The position numbers and the translations under genes are program-made. Shown here one piece after another: positions 39,155 to 46,870 of a stretch of 64,000 bases of DNA; the stretch's first letter is position 1, and each line of letters opens with the position of its first letter. The notes beneath the pieces were generated by a model. The model saw only the letters and a program-made list of their open reading frames with translations, was not told the origin of the DNA and ran no database searches. The stretch is taken from assembly GCA_009720755.1 (NCBI GenBank), contig WNKV01000019.1, forward strand, positions 1-64,000. Direction: 5' to 3'. Source of the stretch: Rhodoplanes serenus (lineage in GTDB: Bacteria; Pseudomonadota; Alphaproteobacteria; Rhizobiales; Xanthobacteraceae).

Positions 39155-40618
39155 TCAGCGCGTCGCGGTGCCGTGGGTCTCGGCCGCCGGCCGGGCTGCC
39201 GGTGCGGCCTCCTCGGCGTCCGGTACCTCGCTCACGAACGGGCTCGCGCTCTTGCCGCGGTCGACGCCGGTCTGGAACAGCGCCTTCATGTAGGCGGCGT
39301 CGAACATGCCCCGGCTCGGGTGATCGAAGCCCTGGTCCACGAAGGCGAGGTTGAAGGGAATGCCGTTGCGCTTGGTCGCGGCGGCGGCCAGCACCGAGGC
39401 GCTGCGGCTCGCCCGCTTGACCCCGATCGACAGCGAGCGGCCGAGCACCCCGATCAGGCTGCGGTCGGTGACCCCGAAGGCGGAGCGCAGCTTGCCGTTG
39501 ACCAGGATGGTCAGGCTGTCCATCGGCAGCCGGCCGGCGGCGCCGGCGAGCAGCATGGAGTCGGGCGCCGCGTAGATGGTCGCGGCGAGCCCGCCGTCGA
39601 CATGCATCTCGTGCAGCCGGCGGTCGCCGCTCTCGCTCTCGATCATCACCGGCGGGAACAGGCCCGGGATGGCGCTCGATGCCGCCAGGATGTCGCGGAA
39701 CAGCTTCACCGAAGGCTCGGTGCCGGCCGCCGCGATGGCACCCATGTTCCACGCCACCGGCCGGGCCGCATCGATATTGGTGGTGATGACGACGAGGCGG
39801 CGGCCGCGCCGGTGCTCGGCCGCGATGTCGGCGAGCAGGGCCGGGGTGATCCGCCTGGCGATGAAGTCGCGCAGCGGCCAGGTATCGAGCAGGCTCTCGG
39901 GCGTGCGGCGATCCTCGAACACCTCGGCGGCGCTGAGCGACATCAGGCTCTCGCGCATCTCGGCGTCGCGGCTCTGCCCGAGGAACACGAACGGCGCCAG
40001 CAGGGCCCCGGACGACACCCCGGTGACGACCCGGTAGTCGGGGCGCCGGCCGCTCTCCGACAGGCCGGTCAGCAGCCCGGCCCCGAAGGCCGAGTCCTCG
40101 CCACCGGCCGACAGCGCCAGCCAGTCGCCGCCGGTGCCGCCGAGCACGCGCAGATAATCCGCCTCGGAGTCGGCCCAGAAGCGGGCGTCGACAATGCCCG
40201 GGATGGTGGCGACCGTCTGCTCGGACACGGTGAAGCTCTCGCGCGCCGGCGCATGAGTCTTGCCGGTGGTCTCGTGCCCGGCCGCCGCCGTGGCGGCTGC
40301 CGCGGCTGGAGGGACCGCCTGGGGCTTGGCGCGGGCCCGGCGCGCCCGGGCGGCCTGGCGGGCGCAGGCAGCGGCGCGGGCGTGATCGGCCGGGGTGGCG
40401 AACGGACCGAGCGGCGGCGCCGGGCAGACGAGGCGTGGCCGCGGCGCGGCCTCGACGCTTGCGGTCGGCAGCAGGGTCGCGGCAAGGCCGAGCGCGAGGG
40501 CGCCGGCCAGCATCGGGAGGCGCCGGCGGTCGCCGCGGATGGCTGGCGCCGACGCGATCGATCTCGTTTCGACCGATCTCGTTTCGATCGAATGCGACGT
40601 CACCGCGCTCGCTCGCAT
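39155..40618 (-). CDS. Patatin-like phospholipase, exported
   Basis: A 487-residue protein with an N-terminal membrane or signal segment (PMLAGALALGLAATLLPTASVEA, about 35-57) and an Ala/Arg-rich linker. The patatin domain spans about 155-440. The oxyanion loop reads ALSAGGEDSAFGAG (the usual GGG.RG is changed), the nucleophile elbow is GVSSG, and the catalytic Asp is in HVDGG. It probably hydrolyses lipid acyl esters in the periplasm. The atypical oxyanion loop is a known subgroup trait but could reduce activity. The first 20 residues include a duplicated IETRS/VETRS from a 16-bp DNA repeat, so a start further downstream is possible. Confidence 0.8.
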   Translation of the reverse strand: MRASAVTSHSIETRSVETRSIASAPAIRGDRRRLPMLAGALALGLAATLLPTASVEAAPRPRLVCPAPPLGPFATPADHARAAACARQAARARRARAKPQAVPPAAAAATAAAGHETTGKTHAPARESFTVSEQTVATIPGIVDARFWADSEADYLRVLGGTGGDWLALSAGGEDSAFGAGLLTGLSESGRRPDYRVVTGVSSGALLAPFVFLGQSRDAEMRESLMSLSAAEVFEDRRTPESLLDTWPLRDFIARRITPALLADIAAEHRRGRRLVVITTNIDAARPVAWNMGAIAAAGTEPSVKLFRDILAASSAIPGLFPPVMIESESGDRRLHEMHVDGGLAATIYAAPDSMLLAGAAGRLPMDSLTILVNGKLRSAFGVTDRSLIGVLGRSLSIGVKRASRSASVLAAAATKRNGIPFNLAFVDQGFDHPSRGMFDAAYMKALFQTGVDRGKSASPFVSEVPDAEEAAPAARPAAETHGTATR

Positions 40619-40822
40619 CTCGCCCCCTGTCGTGGATGGCGGCGCAGCGGATCACTGCGCCCGTCGGGTCCGACCGTCTCGCTCCGCACGGCCGCAGGGG
40701 GGCCGACTCGGGGCACAGTCGCACCTCCTCAACGCTAACACGCGCGCGGTGTTCGTTTTATGATCGTCGTCTCTTGACGGAAATGTGAGCGGGGCGCCCG
40801 CCGGCCGCGTCGGCCGCGGCGC

Positions 40823-41266
40823 TCAGCGCCGGGTGGCGAAATAGGCGCCGAGCAGGGCCAGGAGGCCGGCGACCGTCAGCGAGGCGAGCCCGAGCATCGC
40901 GCTGGCGCCCGGGCCGAGATCGGACGGCGCCGCCGCCATCCGCCCCGCCACCGCGAGCCCGGCGACGAGCGCCGCGCCGGCGATTCCGTACAGCACCGGC
41001 GAGCGGATGTCCGCCGCCGCGAGCCCACGCATCGCGGCCGCGATGGCGAGCCCGGCCACGAAGGAGACCAGCGCGATCGCCCACCACGCGAAGGCGGCGC
41101 GCATCTGTCCGCTGCGGGCGCCCATCAGGTTGCGCCACAGGGCGCCGAGATCGAGCCCCAGCCGCATCAGCGCGAGCTGCGCCACCACGGCCATCATGAC
41201 GCCGCCCACGATGGCGACGCAGAGCACGAGAACGCGCGGCAGAGGAAGGGGGGAATGGTCGGACAT
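40823..41266 (-). CDS. Small four-helix membrane protein, function unknown
   Basis: A 147-residue protein starting MSDHSPLPLP, with four hydrophobic helices (about 12-36, 61-79, 90-108 and 122-142). It has no recognised motif. It lies 204 bp downstream of, and is oriented opposite to, the first DUF892 gene, and could share its promoter region at 41267-41494. The role cannot be inferred. Confidence 0.6.
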   Translation of the reverse strand: MSDHSPLPLPRVLVLCVAIVGGVMMAVVAQLALMRLGLDLGALWRNLMGARSGQMRAAFAWWAIALVSFVAGLAIAAAMRGLAAADIRSPVLYGIAGAALVAGLAVAGRMAAAPSDLGPGASAMLGLASLTVAGLLALLGAYFATRR

Positions 41267-41494
41267 CGGTTCGTTCGGGCATGCGGGTGCCACGAACGAC
41301 TCGCGGCGCGAGCCGGCATCCTGCGCATTTCCGCCAGCGATTCAACTCGTTCGCCGGCACGATCACGGAACCTGCGCCATCGATGCGTCGTTGGTGGCCA
41401 GATTGCGGCCGTCGCGACGCCCGCACGCGCGGTCACCGCGGCCGCCGAGCGGCCGCCGCACCACCCCCCGGGCCTGCCCCAAGGAGCCTCCAGA

Positions 41495-42109
41495 ATGGCG
41501 ATGTTTTCCGAAGAGATCCGCACCATGGACGACCTGTTCGTCCATCAGCTGGCCGACATCTATTACGCCGAGTGCCGGATCGAGAAGGCGCTTCCCGAGA
41601 TGATGGATAAGGCCGCCGATGCCGAGCTCAAGCGCGGCTTCAAGCAGCATCTCGCCGAGACCAAGAAGCAGATCAAGCGGCTCGAGCAGGTGTTCAAGAA
41701 GCTCGATCAGGAGCCTAAGGGCACCGAGTGCCCGGCGATCGACGGCATCATCGAGGAGGCCGAGGACATCGCCGGCGAGATCGAGGACAAGGAGGTTCTC
41801 AACGCCGCCCTGATCGCCGCCGCGCAGGCGGTCGAGCATTACGAGATCACCCGCTACGGCACGCTGGTGGCGTGGGCCAAGCAGCTCGGCCGCAAGGACG
41901 TGGCCACTCTCCTGACCCAGACCCTCAAGGAGGAGGTGGCGACCGACAAGAAGCTCACCATGATGGCGAAGAAGTCGGTGAACCCGAAGGCGTCGCGCAA
42001 GGCGCCGGCCCGCAAGAGTGCGGGCGCGGGCGCCGCTCGGGGCGGGGCGCGGACCAAGGCGGCGCGCTCCGGCGGCGCCAATGGTCGCCGCGGACGCCGC
42101 GCCGCCTGA
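41495..42109 (+). CDS. DUF892 (YciE/YciF) ferritin-like protein with basic tail
   Basis: A 204-residue protein. Residues 1-165 form the four-helix ferritin-like DUF892 domain, with Glu/His metal-site residues in ECRIEKALPEM, EHYEITRYGTLVAWAKQLGR and HLAETKKQIKRLEQVF. A 40-residue Lys/Arg/Ala/Gly tail follows (KASRKAPARKSAGAG onwards), which could bind DNA. AAGGAG lies 8 nt before ATG. Family members are induced by osmotic and oxidative stress; their biochemical function is not settled. It is a close paralogue of the gene at 43827 but alone has the basic tail. Confidence 0.88.
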   Translation: MAMFSEEIRTMDDLFVHQLADIYYAECRIEKALPEMMDKAADAELKRGFKQHLAETKKQIKRLEQVFKKLDQEPKGTECPAIDGIIEEAEDIAGEIEDKEVLNAALIAAAQAVEHYEITRYGTLVAWAKQLGRKDVATLLTQTLKEEVATDKKLTMMAKKSVNPKASRKAPARKSAGAGAARGGARTKAARSGGANGRRGRRAA

Positions 42110-42170
42110 TCGGCCGTCTTCGAAGAACGGTCGATCCCCTGCGCCGACGGCCGAACCGACCCGAAACGAA

Positions 42171-42197
42171 AAGGCCCGCGCGAGCGGGCCTTTTTTC
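42171..42197. terminator. Bidirectional intrinsic terminator
   Basis: AAGGCCCGC-GCGA-GCGGGCCTT is followed by TTTT on the plus strand and preceded by an A-rich stretch that gives a U-tract on the minus strand. It serves the convergent ends of the first DUF892 gene and hemN. Confidence 0.9.
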
Positions 42198-42258
42198 TTG
42201 CTGTGCAGGGCCTCTCGCGGCGGCCGAGACGGCGCCGAGGTCGGCGAGGCGCCGCGCG

Positions 42259-43608
42259 CTACACCGCCACCGAGTGGCGCGAGCGGTTCTGCGGCAGATA
42301 GGCGTCGAACGCCGCCGCGACGAGACGAACGAACGGGCGCCCTTCCTCGGTGATGCTGATGCGGCGGCCGTCGATGCGCACCATGCCGGCGGCGACGAGG
42401 CCGTCGAGATCGTGCAGCTCGCGACCGAAGCTGGTGTCGAGGCTGTCGGTCAACTTGCTGGCCGGCAGGGTGTCGAGATCGACACCGAGGTCGCACATCA
42501 GCCGCTCGATGATCTCGGCCCGCAGCACGTCGTCGCTCGACACCGCCACGCCCTTGATGGTGGCGAGCGAGCCGCTTTCGATCGTGCGCGAGTAGCCGGC
42601 GATGTCGACGGCGTTCTGGATGAAGCCCTGCGGCAGCTTGCCGATGGCGCTGGCGCCGAAGCCGATCAGGCCGTCGGCCTCGTCGGTGGTGTAGCCCTGG
42701 AAATTGCGGCGCAGCCGGCCGGCGCGCTGGACGGTGGCGAGATCGTCGTCGGGCCGCGCGAAGTGGTCGAGGCCGATCGGCACGTAGCCGTGGCTCGCCA
42801 GCGTGCGCGAGGCGGCCCGCGCCTGCTCGATGCGCTCGCCCGGCCCGGCCAGGGCGGCGACGTCGATCAGCTTCTGGTTGCCCTTGAACCACGGAACATG
42901 GGCGTAGCCGAACAGCGCCAAGCGGGCCGGGTGCAACGAGGCCGCCAGGCTGGCGCTGCGCTCGACATCCGCGATGGTCTGGCGGGGCAGGCCGTACATC
43001 AGGTCGATGTTGATGCGTTCGATGCCGGCCTCGCGCAACAGGGCGGCGGCGTCGCGCACCGTTTCGAACGGCTGGATTCGGCCGATCGCCTCCTGGACGT
43101 GGGGCGAGAAGTCCTGGACCCCGAGGCTCGCCCGGGTGACGCCGATGGCGGCGAGACCCTGGGCCAGCTCCTTGTCGAGCCGGCGCGGGTCGAGCTCGAT
43201 GGCGTGCTCGCGCAGCTCCGAGAGGTCGAACGACGCCTCGATGCTGGCGACGATGCGGGCGAGGCGGTCCTTGCCCAGGATCGACGGCGTGCCGCCACCC
43301 CAGTGGATATGCACCACCTTGCGGCTGCCGACGGTGGCCGCGACCAGGCCGATCTCCTGCACCAGGCGGTCCGTGTAGGCGTCGAGCGGCTCGGCCCGGC
43401 GCACCGCCTTGGTATGACATCCGCAGTAGAGGCAGATGTCCGTGCAGAACGGCACGTGGATGTAGAGCGACAGGGTGGAGCCCGCCGGCATGGCGGCGAG
43501 CCAGCCCGCATACGTCTTGGCGTCGACCGTCGGCGTGAAGTGCGGCGCGGTCGGATACGACGTGTAGCGGGGAACGTTTCGTTCGGCGAGCGCGATGACA
43601 CTGTTCAT
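42259..43608 (-). CDS. hemN: Oxygen-independent coproporphyrinogen III oxidase
   Basis: A 449-residue radical-SAM enzyme converting coproporphyrinogen III to protoporphyrinogen IX without O2. The [4Fe-4S]/SAM motif is C55-TDI-C59-LY-C62 followed by GC, then HWGGGTPS, and the HemN N-terminal substrate motif VPRYTSYPTAPHF. The C-terminal HemN domain (FQGYTTDEADGLIGFGASAIG) is present, which separates it from HemW-type proteins. No ribosome site precedes the ATG, and the FixK/FNR box and -10 geometry predict a nearly leaderless mRNA. It makes heme or bacteriochlorophyll precursors at low oxygen. Confidence 0.96.
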   Translation of the reverse strand: MNSVIALAERNVPRYTSYPTAPHFTPTVDAKTYAGWLAAMPAGSTLSLYIHVPFCTDICLYCGCHTKAVRRAEPLDAYTDRLVQEIGLVAATVGSRKVVHIHWGGGTPSILGKDRLARIVASIEASFDLSELREHAIELDPRRLDKELAQGLAAIGVTRASLGVQDFSPHVQEAIGRIQPFETVRDAAALLREAGIERINIDLMYGLPRQTIADVERSASLAASLHPARLALFGYAHVPWFKGNQKLIDVAALAGPGERIEQARAASRTLASHGYVPIGLDHFARPDDDLATVQRAGRLRRNFQGYTTDEADGLIGFGASAIGKLPQGFIQNAVDIAGYSRTIESGSLATIKGVAVSSDDVLRAEIIERLMCDLGVDLDTLPASKLTDSLDTSFGRELHDLDGLVAAGMVRIDGRRISITEEGRPFVRLVAAAFDAYLPQNRSRHSVAV

Positions 43609-43617
43609 GGCGCGGAC

Positions 43618-43658
43618 TGTAAAGCGAGATTGACGTCCACAACCTTGATCAAGGTCAA
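43618..43658 (-). promoter_or_regulatory. FixK/FNR box and promoter of hemN
   Basis: TTGATCAAGGTCAA (43645-43658) is an excellent anaerobox (TTGAT-N4-RTCAA). TTTACA (43623-43618 on the minus strand) is positioned as the -10. With the box centred at -41.5, transcription would start near 43610, two or three bases before the hemN ATG at 43608. The site could also act toward the second DUF892 gene, whose start is 175 bp away. Confidence 0.85.
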
Positions 43659-43826
43659 ACTGCGCGGCGATCGCGGCGCCGCGACGGCGGCCGGAACCGC
43701 CCCTTGGTTGCGCCGTTGGTTCGACGAGCCGCGCCCGCGCGCAGGGGGCCGGCACCCGGCGAAGCGGCAGGGCCGCACCCGCCCGCTTCCCCACCCTTCC
43801 GACACAGCCGCAGAGGATCACCGCTC

Positions 43827-44339
43827 ATGGGCTTTTTCTCCAAGGATATCCGCACGATGGACGATCTCTTCGTGCATACGCTGCGGGACGTCTACTACGC
43901 CGAGAATCGCATCGTGAAGGCGCTGCCCGAGATGATCGAGAAGGCGGGGGACAGCCAGCTCAAGCAGGCGTTCAAGGCGCATCTGGGCGAGACCGAGAAC
44001 CACATCGCGCGGTTGCAGGAGGTGTTCCGCATGCACGGCGTCGAGGTGCGCGGGGTCGACTGCCCGGCGATCGACGGCATCATCGAGGAGGCCGACGACG
44101 TGGTCGGCGAGGTCGACGATCCGAAGGTGATGGACGCCGCCCTGATCGCCGCCGCGCAGGCGGTGGAGCACTACGAGATCACCCGCTACGGCACGCTCGT
44201 GGCATGGGCCAAGCAGCTCGGCCGGCACGACTGCGCCCGCGTGCTCGAGAAGAACCTCGAGGAGGAGAAGGCCACCGACGCCAAGCTCACCGCCATGGCG
44301 GAAGGCAGCGTCAACATGAAGGCCCGCGCGGCCGGCTGA
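43827..44339 (+). CDS. DUF892 (YciE/YciF) ferritin-like protein
   Basis: A 170-residue paralogue of the 41495 gene. The segment VEHYEITRYGTLVAWAKQLG is identical in both, and the N-terminal IRTMDDLFVH motif is shared. It ends shortly after the four-helix domain without a basic tail. AGAGGA precedes the ATG at 43827. The two copies flank hemN, suggesting a local duplication. Possible roles are iron or oxidative-stress handling, inferred from the ferritin-like fold only. Confidence 0.88.
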   Translation: MGFFSKDIRTMDDLFVHTLRDVYYAENRIVKALPEMIEKAGDSQLKQAFKAHLGETENHIARLQEVFRMHGVEVRGVDCPAIDGIIEEADDVVGEVDDPKVMDAALIAAAQAVEHYEITRYGTLVAWAKQLGRHDCARVLEKNLEEEKATDAKLTAMAEGSVNMKARAAG

Positions 44340-44397
44340 CGCCAGTATGGCGACCGCCCAGGTCGCCGCTGATGCCGCGATCTCCGAAGCCCGGTCG

Positions 44398-44426
44398 AGC
44401 CCGCGCATCGCGCGGGCTCTCTTTTT
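44398..44426 (+). terminator. Intrinsic terminator after the second DUF892 gene
   Basis: AGCCCGCGC-ATC-GCGCGGGCT followed by CTCTTTTT, 60 bp past the stop codon, forms a textbook rho-independent terminator on the plus strand. Confidence 0.9.
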
Positions 44427-44488
44427 GTGGGGTCTCGAGGGGGGCGGGTCCGGTCGCGCGTGCGCGCCGCTCCCGACGGCTGTCCGAG

Positions 44489-44896
44489 CTACTTCGGCTG
44501 TGGCGCCGGCTCGCCGCCCGGGGTGCCGGGCGGCGGGATCACCTTGAGGGCGCCGCCGGCCGGCGGCGGCTCCACCAGGCCGGGATCGGTGCCGGCCGGC
44601 GGACAGACCACACCGCCGGAGTGGGAGAGCTGCTCGCTGAGGCTCTGGCCGGATGCCGAGCCGGTGGTCCCGCCCGCCGATCCGGCGCCGTCGCGGCCGA
44701 CGGTCGGGGCGCGGTTGGGGTCGACACCCGGCGGACAATCGAGACGGCTCGCCGGCGGGGCCGGGGTGGTCGAGCTGCCGGGCGCCGGCTTGTCGGGTGA
44801 GATCGGTGGCTGCGGGCTCTGGGCCGCGACCGGACCGAGGCCGGCCTGCCAGGCCAGCAATCCCGCGGCGAGCCAAGAGGCGGCGAGGCGCGGCAT
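44489..44896 (-). CDS. Small secreted proline-rich protein
   Basis: A 135-residue protein with a signal peptide (residues 1-25, ending PVAA-Q) and a Pro/Gly/Ser-rich mature part. The C-terminal block SLSEQLSHSGGVVCPPAGTD and VEPPPAGGALKVIPPPGTPG looks conserved among Bradyrhizobium-type hypothetical proteins (from memory). Two cysteines (CPPGVDP and CPPAGTD) sit in similar contexts and may form a disulfide. AAGGAGG lies 5 nt before ATG 44896, the best ribosome site in this area. Function is unknown. Confidence 0.75.
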   Translation of the reverse strand: MPRLAASWLAAGLLAWQAGLGPVAAQSPQPPISPDKPAPGSSTTPAPPASRLDCPPGVDPNRAPTVGRDGAGSAGGTTGSASGQSLSEQLSHSGGVVCPPAGTDPGLVEPPPAGGALKVIPPPGTPGGEPAPQPK

Positions 44897-45069
44897 GGCA
44901 TCCTCCTTGGGGCGGTGTGAGGGAGGCGGACGGCCGGAGCTGGCCTCAGGGGACGCCCCGGACCGCACGCGGCGGTCAGGGGCTCAACGCCACTACGCGC
45001 GGCACCGTTCCGCCTCGAGAAGACTCGACCGAAGAGGGGGCTATCTGTCCGCCGGCGTCGACCAGGCCG

Positions 45070-45441
45070 TCAGCGGCGTTCGGCCGTCCAGCGCCCCGAG
45101 CACGCGCCGGTCGAGCCCTGGCCCTGCCAGGTGCCGCCCCCATAGGTTTGGCTGAGACGCCCCCGCCCGTCGGCGCGCGAGCCGCCCGACGCAACGCTGA
45201 CCGAGATGGCGCCCCCGCGACCCACCCGGCCTCGGAAGTCGAGTCCCATCTCGCCGGCATAGCGCACGATCCCGTCGACGATCTGCACGCTGTAGCGATA
45301 GGCGCGGTCGCAGGTGCCGCGATCGGTGATGATCAGCACGCTCCATGCTCCGTCGTAGGGTGTCCGGGCCGACGCCGCTGTGGCCGAGATCGCGGTCAGG
45401 GCGAGCAGGGCCGCTCCTGCCGTCATTGCGTGGCGCATCAT
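45070..45441 (-). CDS. Small secreted protein, hypothetical
   Basis: A 123-residue protein with a signal peptide (about residues 1-25, MMRHAMTAGAALLALTAISA) followed by a compact beta-rich domain (YDGAWSVLIITDRGTCDRAY, VQIVDGIVRYAGEMGLDFRG) and two cysteines. GAGG precedes ATG 45441; ATG 45438 is an alternative. Similar short periplasmic proteins are common in Bradyrhizobium relatives, without a known role. Confidence 0.7.
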   Translation of the reverse strand: MMRHAMTAGAALLALTAISATAASARTPYDGAWSVLIITDRGTCDRAYRYSVQIVDGIVRYAGEMGLDFRGRVGRGGAISVSVASGGSRADGRGRLSQTYGGGTWQGQGSTGACSGRWTAERR

Positions 45442-45762
45442 GGAGTCCTCGTGTGGCTGGAGTCGTCGAACGCGCATGGAACATGCGATACGGAGACGGG
45501 ATGCGAGATGCTGCGGTACCGAACGACGAGACATGATGAGCCACGCCCCCCGGGAAGGGCCACGCCCCCGCGGGCTGTGCCCCCCGCGAGATGACGGAGC
45601 CGTCAACCGGCGGACCTGGGCGTTACGCAGCCGGCTCGGCAACAAAACGGCGGATACCCAGAGGGCATCCGCCGCCATGACGTCCAGAACTATCAATCCA
45701 ATATCCGATTCGCCTGTCGGGCGCGACGTGGGTCGCCCCCCGCGCCCGGCTTCCGTTCAGCC
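45442..45762. other. Intergenic region with a minus-strand terminator
   Basis: This 321-bp region has no convincing gene. Apart from the stem-loop at 45644-45673 nothing was recognised. Confidence 0.5.
45644..45673 (-). terminator. Minus-strand intrinsic terminator
   Basis: Read on the minus strand, GGCGGAT (45673-45667) and ATCCGCC (45655-45649) form the stem; the 3' side is followed by GTTTTGTT. It would end the transcript of the small gene at 45763-45936. Confidence 0.6.
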
Positions 45763-45936
45763 TCACGAGCGATCCACCACCCACCACGGCCGATACGGCG
45801 GATCGTCGTCGGTCGGCTGCGGCAGCTTGTCGAGTTCGCGCGCGTCGAACGGCATCGCGAGCCTTTGCCGGCGAGCTTCGATGCAGTCCAGCTCCCGGCT
45901 CTCGTCGAAGGGAGTATGGTCGATCTTGAAGGTCAT
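45763..45936 (-). CDS. Short hypothetical protein
   Basis: A 57-residue frame (MTFKIDHTPFDESRELDCIE to PPYRPWWVVDRS) of mixed, protein-like composition with a Trp-rich C-terminus. A minus-strand terminator about 90 bp downstream supports transcription. The ribosome site is weak (GGTGG). No family is recognised. Confidence 0.45.
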   Translation of the reverse strand: MTFKIDHTPFDESRELDCIEARRQRLAMPFDARELDKLPQPTDDDPPYRPWWVVDRS

Positions 45937-46025
45937 CGCACAGCAACCACCGGAACGGTTAGAGCACCGATACAACGCGGTTCCGGCCCCGCGGTTCCAT
46001 CGCGAGACCCCGCCATTGCGAAAAC

Positions 46026-46057
46026 GCCGGGAGCGAATCCCTCACGCTCGGCTTTTT
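46026..46057. terminator. Stem-loop terminator, possibly bidirectional
   Basis: GCC-GG-GAGCG (46026-46035) pairs with CGCTC-GGC (46045-46052) with a two-base bulge, followed by TTTTT on the plus strand and a GTTTTCG on the minus strand. It may end the SixA transcript from the right or an unseen plus-strand RNA. Confidence 0.55.
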
Positions 46058-46187
46058 CGCCCTGTTCGGCTGCAACGTGCTGCTGCGGCGGCCGGTTCCC
46101 GGATTGCGGGAAGCGGTCGGTTAAATCTGAGCAATTTGGCTTAACGGGCCGTAAAGGAAGGGCTTCCGGGCGAGGGAGGCGGCCGGA

Positions 46188-46715
46188 TCAGTCGGTCGCG
46201 TCGTCCAGGCTGCGCGGCGAGACGAAGCGATCGAGGCGGCCGCCGTCGTGATGGACCTCGTCCCAGCCGTCGACCGCAAAGTCGATCACCACCAGGCCGC
46301 CGGTGGGAAGCTTCTCGCGCAGGCGCTCGCGCTGCTCGACGTCGCCGGCCGCGATGAGGAGGATGGCGAGCTGGTGCAGGCCCGGATTGTGGCCCACCAC
46401 CAGCACCGCATGGGCCTCGGCCGGTGCGTCCTGGAGGAGAGCGAGGAGGCGCTCGGGCGGCGCATCATAGATGCGGCGCTCGAAGGTGGCGGCCGGGGGG
46501 GCGCCGAGCTGCTGGGCCACCCGGGCCCAGGTGTCGCGGGTGCGCTGGGCGGTGGAGCAGAGCACGCCATCGGGCACCAGATGGTGCTTGGCCATGTAGG
46601 CGCCGATGCGGTCGGCGGCGACGATGCCGCGGGGATTGAGCCGCCGGGCATGATCTGAGGTCCCGGAGACGGGCGGGTCGGCCTTGGCGTGACGAAGCAG
46701 AATCAGGCGGCGCAT
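46188..46715 (-). CDS. SixA-like histidine phosphatase
   Basis: A 175-residue member of the phosphoglycerate-mutase-like superfamily. The phospho-accepting His is in LLRHAKAD (residues 6-13) and the second catalytic His in VVGHNPGLH. The short length and the RHAKA motif match the SixA branch, which dephosphorylates histidine phosphotransfer proteins such as ArcB or the nitrogen PTS protein. The start is set at MRRLILLRH. The target here is unknown. Confidence 0.85.
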   Translation of the reverse strand: MRRLILLRHAKADPPVSGTSDHARRLNPRGIVAADRIGAYMAKHHLVPDGVLCSTAQRTRDTWARVAQQLGAPPAATFERRIYDAPPERLLALLQDAPAEAHAVLVVGHNPGLHQLAILLIAAGDVEQRERLREKLPTGGLVVIDFAVDGWDEVHHDGGRLDRFVSPRSLDDATD

Positions 46716-46870
46716 GGCTTGCAAATATCTTGTGGCGTCGCACAAAGTCTAGGCCGCGACGGCCGGTGGGGAAAGCCGGATACGGTCCGGACGAATGCGG
46801 GTGCGACGATCGGCCGGAAGCACCGTGTCGGGAGCGTGCCCGGTGCGCCGGCGGCGGCGAGAGAGGCAGC

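Noticed and set aside
38808-39293. 161-codon plus-strand frame
   Set aside because: It runs through an intrinsic terminator and into the antisense of the patatin gene, with Arg/Gly-rich composition and no ribosome site.
45957-45968. GGTTAGAGCACC resembles the D-loop of a tRNA
   Set aside because: No acceptor or T-arm with correct pairing and T-loop can be built around it; it fits better as the head of an intergenic repeat.
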